A stretch of 64,000 nucleotides of DNA, taken from assembly GCF_000144625.1 (NCBI RefSeq), contig NC_014376.1:992001-1056000 (forward strand). The letters run 5' to 3'. The notes under the pieces are model-generated. The model was not told the origin of the DNA. It did not search any database and was given only the letters and a program-made list of their open reading frames with translations. Positions within the stretch are counted from its first letter, which is position 1. Each line of letters starts with the position of its first letter. Below, in pieces: positions 59,240 through 64,000 of this stretch. The DNA is from [Clostridium] saccharolyticum WM1 (GTDB lineage Bacteria; Bacillota; Clostridia; Lachnospirales; Lachnospiraceae). Made by a program: the position numbers and the translations under genes.

Positions 59240-59377
59240 ATGGGAACACTGGTAGTTTTAATTGTGGTAGCCGGTCTGGCTGCATTGGCAGTAAGAAGCA
59301 TGATCCGTGATAAAAAGAACGGAAAGTCCATTCAGTGCGGTGGTGAATGTAAAAATTGCGGAGGGCACTGCCATTAA
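59240..59377 (+). CDS. FeoB-associated Cys-rich membrane protein
   Basis: 45 residues from ATG 59240, eight bases after AAGGAGG. One N-terminal transmembrane segment (TLVVLIVVAGLAALAV), then RDKKNGKSIQ and the cysteine-rich tail CGGECKNCGGHCH with four Cys and two His. This is the FeoB-associated Cys-rich family, proposed to bind iron near FeoB. It is too short for most gene finders but is fully supported by its ribosome site, context and motif. Confidence 0.93.
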   Translation: MGTLVVLIVVAGLAALAVRSMIRDKKNGKSIQCGGECKNCGGHCH

Positions 59378-59437
59378 TGAGGCGGCCGCCGGAAAAGATG
59401 TCTAACCCCCAATATACCTGTAAACGGAGGCATGCAA

Positions 59438-59950
59438 GTGGAGAAACAAACGAACATCAATGAGAAAAGAAAAGTGCCTGACTCCAGAAGCTATCACAGG
59501 ACAAAAATGCAGAAAGAGCTGATCATTGAAAAGCTGAAGGAAAGAGGCTGCAGGATCACAAAGCAGCGCTGCACGCTGTTGGATGTCATACTGGAACACG
59601 AATGCTCCAGCTGCAAGGAGATCTATTATAAGGCAACAGGCGTGGATGATACCATCGGTGCCGCGACCGTTTACCGGATGGTCAATATCCTGGAAGAGAT
59701 CGGAGCCATCAGCCGGAAAAATATGTACAAAATCGTCTATTCGGAAACCTGCCCGATGGAAGAGGCCTGTACCGTGGTTCTGGACGATGAAACGACTTAT
59801 CAGCTTTCGGCTAAAAACTGGAACCAGGTGGTTCAGGCAGGGCTTACTGCCTGCGGATATCTGGAAGGCCAGAAAATTTCTTCTATAATAGTAAAACCCT
59901 GTGAATGTGAAAAAGCTGATTGCATTTCGCATGGAGTTAGCTATAACTAA
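59438..59950 (+). CDS. Fur-family regulator with divergent metal sites
   Basis: 170 residues from GTG 59438, seven bases after GGAGG; ATG 59432 is too close to that site. The winged helix ITKQRCTLLDVILEHECSSCKEIYYKATG, ATVYRMVNILEEIGAISR is clearly Fur. The dimerisation half is unusual: the HHHH-type Fur ligands are not recognisable, while Cys pairs (SETCPMEEAC and KPCECEKADC) are present. It sits after feoB and its small partner, so a role in iron control of this operon is likely. The TAA stop is within operator-like site 3. Confidence 0.9.
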   Translation: MEKQTNINEKRKVPDSRSYHRTKMQKELIIEKLKERGCRITKQRCTLLDVILEHECSSCKEIYYKATGVDDTIGAATVYRMVNILEEIGAISRKNMYKIVYSETCPMEEACTVVLDDETTYQLSAKNWNQVVQAGLTACGYLEGQKISSIIVKPCECEKADCISHGVSYN

Positions 59951-59951
59951 C
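59936..59951. promoter_or_regulatory. Operator-like site 3 at the end of the fur-like gene
   Basis: GTTAGCTATAACTAAC shares the GTTAG-N6-CTAAC pattern with sites at 56322 and 56936. It spans the last codons and stop of the Fur-like gene and precedes the HD-GYP gene by about 20 bases. Confidence 0.4.
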
Positions 59952-59973
59952 TTAAGAAACGAGAATAGAAACT

Positions 59974-60612
59974 ATGGATAGCGGACCAGAATATGAATTA
60001 TGCACAGGCGGCGTGGATTATCATGAAATCATCCAATGCATTGTAAGCGCATTGGATGCCAAAGACCCCTATACCGCGGGGCATTCTCAAAGGGTGAGCG
60101 ATATGGCGCTTGCCCTTTTGGAGTTTTTAAGTCTTGATAAAAATGAGATAGAAAAGATACATATCGCTGCCCATCTTCATGATATCGGGAAGATCGGAAT
60201 TCCGGATTCGGTATTAAATAAGCCGGATAAGCTTTCTGAGGTAGAGTGGGAGGCCATGAAAAAGCATCCCAGGATTGGTGCTGATATTCTAAGTAAATCC
60301 CGGCATTTAAAAGAACTGAAGGATATTGTCCTGTATCATCATGAACGCTTTGACGGAAAAGGATATCCGGAAGGCCTGAAGGGAGATGAGATTCCTCTGG
60401 GAGCGAGGATCATCGCTGTCTGCGATTCCATTGATGCCATGACTTCAGACCGGGGATATCGGAGGGCTTATTCTCTGGAACACTGTTATGAAGAAATCAA
60501 AAAAAATCTGGGAGCAATGTATGATCCGGTTCTTGGGAATCTGGCACTGATGCATTGGGATCAGGTGACTGAAACCATACGCAGATTAGAAGGGAAACTA
60601 TCGCCTCAGTAA
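59974..60612 (+). CDS. Stand-alone HD-GYP domain protein
   Basis: 212 residues. Motifs AKDPYTAGHSQRVSDMAL, AAHLHDIGKIGIPDSVLNKPDKLSEVEW (HD), HPRIGADIL, YHHERFDGKGYPEGLKGDEIPLGARI (GYP) and DSIDAMTSDRGYRRA are complete. HD-GYP enzymes hydrolyse cyclic di-GMP. No receiver or sensor domain is attached, so activity would be set by expression or a partner. It starts 23 bases after the fur-like stop and may be co-transcribed with the iron genes. Confidence 0.92.
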   Translation: MDSGPEYELCTGGVDYHEIIQCIVSALDAKDPYTAGHSQRVSDMALALLEFLSLDKNEIEKIHIAAHLHDIGKIGIPDSVLNKPDKLSEVEWEAMKKHPRIGADILSKSRHLKELKDIVLYHHERFDGKGYPEGLKGDEIPLGARIIAVCDSIDAMTSDRGYRRAYSLEHCYEEIKKNLGAMYDPVLGNLALMHWDQVTETIRRLEGKLSPQ

Positions 60613-60644
60613 CTTGGAGCATCTGCTGTTCCGGGAAGGCGGGA

Positions 60645-60673
60645 TTGACATTCCTGATTCCCTGATGTATACT
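60645..60673 (+). promoter_or_regulatory. Sigma-A promoter of the thiamine transport operon
   Basis: TTGACA (60645-60650) and TATACT (60668-60673) with exactly 17-base spacing; the riboswitch begins about 12 bases downstream. Confidence 0.85.
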
Positions 60674-60684
60674 TGCTATGAAAA

Positions 60685-60781
60685 CTGAAAGGGGTGCTGG
60701 AGAAAGTCCGGCTGAGAGTAAGCAGAATTGCTTTAAACCCTCTAACCTGATCTGGATAATGCCAGCGTAGGAAGCCTTCAG
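60685..60781 (+). ncRNA. TPP (thi-box) riboswitch
   Basis: Conserved elements in order: closing arms CTGAA/TTCAG, GGGGTGC, GGCTGAGA, ACCCTCTAACCTGATCTGGATAATGCCAGCG broken by the usual loops, then TAGGAAG. These are the thi-box signatures. It is followed by an intrinsic terminator at 60796, giving a transcription-termination OFF switch when thiamine pyrophosphate is bound. Confidence 0.97.
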
Positions 60782-60795
60782 GCTAAGCCTGTTCA

Positions 60796-60824
60796 CCCGC
60801 CCGGATATCCGGGCGGGTTTTCTT
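60796..60824 (+). terminator. Riboswitch expression-platform terminator
   Basis: CCCGCCCGGAT/ATCCGGGCGGG perfect dyad followed by TTTTC, just after the thi-box aptamer. Confidence 0.9.
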
Positions 60825-60857
60825 AGTTTATATCATCACACAAAAGGAGAGAAAATT

Positions 60858-61154
60858 ATGAATGCAAGCGTAGCGATCCAGACACTGCCGGAGGCAAAGA
60901 ACGACGAGGAGCTGATCCGCATCGTTGACCAGGTGATCGATTATATCCGGAGTACCGGACTGAACTATTATGTAGGGCCTTTTGAAACTGCCATTGAAGG
61001 AGATTACGATGAGCTGATGGATATTGTCAAGGAATGCCAGCACATTGCCATCCGGGCAGGAGCGCCTTCTGTTGCCGCCTATATTAAAGTTACCTACCGG
61101 CCGGAAGGAGAGGTGCTAACGATTGAAAAGAAAGTCACAAAGCATCACAAGTAG
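60858..61154 (+). CDS. Thiamine-binding protein, MTH1187/YkoF-like (DUF77)
   Basis: 98 residues. MNASVAIQTLPEA, VDQVIDYIRSTGLNYYVGPFETAIEGDYDELMDIVKECQ and GAPSVAAYIKVTYRPEGE match the small ferredoxin-like MTH1187/YkoF family, which binds thiamine or its HMP moiety. First gene after the TPP riboswitch. AAAAGGAGAGAAAATT precedes the ATG. Its end overlaps the permease gene by 32 bases. Confidence 0.92.
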   Translation: MNASVAIQTLPEAKNDEELIRIVDQVIDYIRSTGLNYYVGPFETAIEGDYDELMDIVKECQHIAIRAGAPSVAAYIKVTYRPEGEVLTIEKKVTKHHK

Positions 61155-61881
61155 GCTTTGGTCCTGGTCTGCGGTCCTTGGGCTTTTGATCCTGTGGCAG
61201 GGGATCACCGCTTTTGGTCTTGTGGACCGCTTTCTCCTCCCGTCTCCCATAAGCGTTGGAAAGGCCTTTGTAACGGAATTTCCCATACTGGCCTGCCATG
61301 GGGGAATTACCCTTCTTGAAGCGTTTTTAGGGCTGTTTCTGGGTGTGGCGACGGGCTTTGTAATCGCCGTAGTCATGGATCATTTTAATGGTCTTTACCG
61401 GGCCTTTTATCCGCTGATCGTCCTGACCCAGACGGTTCCAACCGTTGCCATTGCACCCCTTCTCGTATTATGGTTCGGATACGGCATGGTCCCAAAGGTG
61501 ATCCTGATCATTCTGACCACCTTTTTCCCCATTACCGTAGGCCTGCTTACGGGATTTAAGTCGGTAAATCCCGATGCAGTGAATCTTTTAAGATCCATGG
61601 GAGCCGGAAAAATGAAAATATTCCGGTATATCAAGCTTCCCGGAGCCATGGGGCAGTTTTTTGCAAGCCTGAGGATATCCGTTTCCTACGCAGTGGTGGG
61701 GGCGGTCATCTCCGAATGGCTGGGAGGCTTTGGCGGACTGGGGGTTTACATGACCAGAGTGAAAAAATCCTTTGCCTTTGATAAGATGTTTGCGGTCATT
61801 TTTCTAATATCGGCTGTCAGCCTTCTCCTCATGAAAGGCGTGGACTTGCTTTCAAGAAAATGTATGCCATGGGAAGAGTGA
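61123..61881 (+). CDS. thiX: ABC transporter permease for HMP/thiamine precursor (ThiX)
   Basis: 252 residues from TTG 61123 inside the preceding gene, behind AAGGAGAGG about 12 bases upstream. Six membrane helices, with the BPD loop KSVNPDAVNLLRSMGAGKMKIFRYIKLPGAMGQFFASLRISVSYAVVGAV in the middle. Pairs with the NMT1-type binding protein and the ATPase downstream. Substrate is probably a pyrimidine thiamine precursor. Confidence 0.92.
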   Translation: MKRKSQSITSRLWSWSAVLGLLILWQGITAFGLVDRFLLPSPISVGKAFVTEFPILACHGGITLLEAFLGLFLGVATGFVIAVVMDHFNGLYRAFYPLIVLTQTVPTVAIAPLLVLWFGYGMVPKVILIILTTFFPITVGLLTGFKSVNPDAVNLLRSMGAGKMKIFRYIKLPGAMGQFFASLRISVSYAVVGAVISEWLGGFGGLGVYMTRVKKSFAFDKMFAVIFLISAVSLLLMKGVDLLSRKCMPWEE

Positions 61882-61968
61882 AATATAAATCAAACATAAG
61901 AAATATTGGAAGAATCCCCTTCCTGGGATTTTCTTGCGCTTTAAGAAGCTGAAAGGAAAGAAGAAATA

Positions 61969-62979
61969 ATGAAAAATACAGGTTTGGCAATTTTAACTGC
62001 GGCAGTCTTGGCCGCTTCCCTGACTGCCTGCGCAGGAAATGGGAATCAGGCAGTAAATATGGAAACATCGGATTTGAAGAAGGTGACCTTTGTCCTGGAC
62101 TGGACTCCCAATACCAATCATACAGGGCTTTATGTGGCAAAGGAAAAGGGATATTTTAAGGATGCAGGGCTTGAGGTAGACATCGTCCAGCCGCCGGAAG
62201 ACGGAGCCGAGGTACTGGTAGCTTCCGGAAAAGCCCAGTTTGGCATGTCCTTTCAGGATTCCATGGCACCGGCCCTTGTAGGGGAAAATGCTCTTCCCAT
62301 TACAGCGGTAGCTGCAGTTATACAGCATAATACTTCCGGTATTATTTCCAGAAAAGGAGAGGGATTGGCATCTCCAAAGGGAATGGAAGGAAAGAATTAT
62401 GCCACCTGGGATCTTCCGGTGGAAAAGGCCATGGTCAGGGACGTGGTAGAGGCCGACGGAGGTGATTTTTCCAAGGTACAGCTGGTTCCCAGCACTGTCA
62501 CGGACGAGGTTTCCGCCTTAAAGTCAAAAACAGTGGATGCCATCTGGATCTTCTATGCATGGGCAGGCGTGAAGATGGAAGTAGAAGGCCTTGAAACGGA
62601 CTATTTTAAGTTTGCTGATTTAAATCCGGTCTTTGATTATTATACTCCTGTGGTTATCGCCGGAAATGAATTTCTAAAGGAGGATCCGGAGACTGCCAGG
62701 GCCTTTTTAAGCGCCTTGAGCAAGGGGTATGAAGATGCCCAAAAGAATCCGCAAGAGGCTGCACAAATCTTGCGGAAGGCTGCTCCGGAGCTTGATGAAA
62801 AGCTGGTGATGGAAAGTCAGAAATACCTGGCGGACAAGTATCAGGATGACGTAGATGTATGGGGATACATTGACCCGGTACGGTGGAACCGGTTTTATGA
62901 ATGGCTGAATGAAAACGGCCTTTCAAGCCCTGAAATTCCGGAAAATACCGGTTTTACCAATGATTTTCTGCCTCAGTAA
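61969..62979 (+). CDS. thiY: NMT1/THI5-type substrate-binding lipoprotein (ThiY)
   Basis: 336 residues. Signal peptide with lipobox ASLTAC, Cys about 21. The mature N terminus KKVTFVLDWTPNTNHTGLYVAKEKGYFKDAGLEVDIVQPPEDGAEVLVASGKAQFG is spread over the THI5/NMT1 fold, with the WTPNTNHTG pyrimidine-binding motif. Binds N-formyl-aminomethylpyrimidine or HMP outside the membrane. GAAAGGAAAGAAGAAATA precedes the ATG. Confidence 0.93.
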   Translation: MKNTGLAILTAAVLAASLTACAGNGNQAVNMETSDLKKVTFVLDWTPNTNHTGLYVAKEKGYFKDAGLEVDIVQPPEDGAEVLVASGKAQFGMSFQDSMAPALVGENALPITAVAAVIQHNTSGIISRKGEGLASPKGMEGKNYATWDLPVEKAMVRDVVEADGGDFSKVQLVPSTVTDEVSALKSKTVDAIWIFYAWAGVKMEVEGLETDYFKFADLNPVFDYYTPVVIAGNEFLKEDPETARAFLSALSKGYEDAQKNPQEAAQILRKAAPELDEKLVMESQKYLADKYQDDVDVWGYIDPVRWNRFYEWLNENGLSSPEIPENTGFTNDFLPQ

Positions 62980-63008
62980 GCAGGGAAAGCCATTCACTGT
63001 TCGTCAGA

Positions 63009-63048
63009 TGCAGGAATGCCGCATTCCTGTCAATGGTTTATTTTTTAC
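63009..63048 (+). other. Hairpin between thiY and thiZ
   Basis: GCAGGAATG and CATTCCTG-type arms (about 63010-63030) lie in the 95-base gap and are followed somewhat later by TTTATTTTTT. Possibly partial terminator or stability hairpin. Confidence 0.4.
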
Positions 63049-63074
63049 GAAATAGAAAAATTCAGGAGGTACCC

Positions 63075-63818
63075 ATGGCACAGCTTAAGGCAGAAGGCAT
63101 TACAAAATCCTTTGAGACAAGAACAATACTTAAGGGAGTATCCCTGGAGCTTGGGGAGGGGGAACTGGTATCACTTCTGGGAGTCAGCGGTGGTGGTAAG
63201 ACTACCTTGTTTCATATCATCGCCGGCCTTTCCCTTCCAGATGAAGGACATGTGTATCTGGATGGAGAAGAGATCACCGGAAAGCCGGGGTATGTCAGCT
63301 ATATGCTGCAAAAGGATCTTTTGCTGCCCTACCGCACCATTGTGGATAATGTTGCGCTTCCTCTTCTCATCAAAGGCATGAAGAAAAAGGAGGCTAGGGA
63401 AAAGGCAGGAGAATATTTTAAGCTCTTTGGCCTGGAAGGGACGGAAAGACAGTACCCTTCCCAACTGTCCGGCGGGATGAGACAGAGGGCGGCCCTATTA
63501 AGGACCTACCTGTTTTCAAACTCCGTGGCTCTCCTTGACGAACCTTTTTCTGCCCTTGACATGCTGACAAAGAGAGGCGTTCATGAGTGGTATTTAAAGG
63601 TTATGGAGGATATCCGTCTTTCCACACTTTTTATCACCCATGATATTGATGAAGCCATTCTTTTGTCAGACCGCATCTGCCTGCTGACCGGGTCTCCAGG
63701 CCGGATTACAAAGGAAATCATCATTAATGAACCAAAACCCAGAACAAAGGATTTTAATATTTCGGAAGAATTTTTAAGGTATAAAAGAGAGATATTAAAG
63801 CATTTGGAAGGAATATGA
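63075..63818 (+). CDS. thiZ: ABC transporter ATP-binding protein (ThiZ)
   Basis: 247 residues from ATG 63075 behind TTCAGGAGGTACCC; a longer upstream frame is not needed. Walker A LLGVSGGGKTTLFHIIAG, signature QLSGGMRQRAALLRTY, Walker B VALLDEPFSALDMLTK and switch His ITHDIDEAILLSDRI are all present. Energises import with ThiX and ThiY. The nitrate/taurine/thiamine-precursor (SsuB-like) subfamily. Confidence 0.93.
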   Translation: MAQLKAEGITKSFETRTILKGVSLELGEGELVSLLGVSGGGKTTLFHIIAGLSLPDEGHVYLDGEEITGKPGYVSYMLQKDLLLPYRTIVDNVALPLLIKGMKKKEAREKAGEYFKLFGLEGTERQYPSQLSGGMRQRAALLRTYLFSNSVALLDEPFSALDMLTKRGVHEWYLKVMEDIRLSTLFITHDIDEAILLSDRICLLTGSPGRITKEIIINEPKPRTKDFNISEEFLRYKREILKHLEGI

Positions 63819-63822
63819 GATT

Positions 63823-63852
63823 CGGCGGGCTTTTTGAGTCCGCTGTTTTTTT
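63823..63852 (+). terminator. Terminator after thiZ
   Basis: GCGGGCT-TTTTG-AGTCCGC stem with one G-U pair followed by seven T. Confidence 0.85.
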
Positions 63853-63886
63853 ATCCTGTCATGTGAAGAAATTGTCAAAAACCTTA

Positions 63887-63915
63887 TTGTAAGTATCCAG
63901 TTTATTTTGTATAAT
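63887..63915 (+). promoter_or_regulatory. Promoter for the gene running off the window
   Basis: TTGTAA (63887-63892) and TATAAT (63910-63915) with 17-base spacing. Confidence 0.7.
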
Positions 63916-63951
63916 AAATACAGAAACAATCATGGTTTACTGCGGAGATTG

Positions 63952-64000
63952 ATGGATATGATAAAATTGACAAATTTTAATGTTAAAAAAATGACGATTG
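63952..64000 (+). CDS. Start of an unidentified gene (3' truncated by window edge)
   Basis: ATG 63952 or the in-frame ATG 63958 follows GCGGAG. Only about 16 residues are visible (MDMIKLTNFNVKKMTI), with a basic, partly hydrophobic start. Not enough to name a family. Confidence 0.5.
   Translation, partial: MDMIKLTNFNVKKMTI

Overview
The window looks like chromosome from an anaerobic, carbohydrate-fermenting Lachnospiraceae-type clostridium (Lacrimispora/Clostridium cluster XIVa-like; inferred from gene content only). Supporting content: pyruvate phosphate dikinase, a stand-alone Ni-CO dehydrogenase, a rubredoxin/ferritin/flavodiiron set, a FAD-less fused molybdenum hydroxylase of the selenium-dependent xanthine dehydrogenase type, YesM/YesN two-component systems next to sugar ABC transporters, a FeoA-FeoA-FeoB operon, a TPP-controlled ThiXYZ-type transporter and many TTG starts behind strong GGAGG ribosome sites. 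No rRNA, tRNA, CRISPR array, phage or transposase gene is visible.

Layout. 1-1.1 kb: 3' end of ppdK. 1.1-3.9 kb: a split chromate-transporter pair plus an unknown protein, divergent from a LysR regulator. 4.0-6.7 kb: a short, divergent UppS-like prenyltransferase and a CO dehydrogenase lacking one canonical C-cluster cysteine. 6.8-19.2 kb: a mannoside locus (sensor kinase, response regulator, two solute-binding proteins, two permeases, GH38 alpha-mannosidase, VOC fragment, transaldolase-like aldolase) interrupted by a tandem 52-bp repeat array directly before the first permease. 19.3-26.4 kb: a winged-helix protein with a small membrane peptide, rubredoxin and ferritin facing a flavodiiron protein, XdhC and the fused xanthine dehydrogenase. 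26.7-29.5 kb: DUF523, an HD hydrolase and aspartate kinase. 29.5-34.6 kb: a probable MarR-controlled cystine/persulfide module (PLP C-S lyase, TcyP-like importer, CoA-disulfide/persulfide reductase with rhodanese domain). 34.7-46.4 kb: an alpha-glucoside locus with its own two-component system, ABC transporter, two GH13 enzymes, an AraC regulator and a maltose-type acetyltransferase. 46.5-49.9 kb: XRE-cupin regulator, ferredoxin-type aldo-keto reductase and a two-domain PPK2 enzyme. 49.96-54.0 kb: a second tandem array (51-bp unit, same family as the first) leading into a flavoprotein-cmk-ispH-rpsA operon. 54.1-56.2 kb: an M13 lipoprotein peptidase. 56.3-60.6 kb: the iron-uptake operon with a Fur-like regulator, a Fur-box-like site and three copies of a 16-bp operator-like palindrome, then an HD-GYP protein. 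60.6-63.85 kb: TPP riboswitch and thiamine-precursor transport genes. The window ends in the first codons of another gene.

The least explained signals are: the two related tandem arrays, each four units long and each ending exactly in the Shine-Dalgarno sequence of an unrelated gene; the CO dehydrogenase with glutamate at a C-cluster cysteine position; the cystine-to-sulfide gene set; the ispH/rpsA overlap, which contains a TTT-TGA slip-like site joining two genes often fused in other clostridia; and the repeated GTTAG-N6-CTAAY element in the feo region. All family assignments come from reading motifs in the sequence; no database or covariance search was run.
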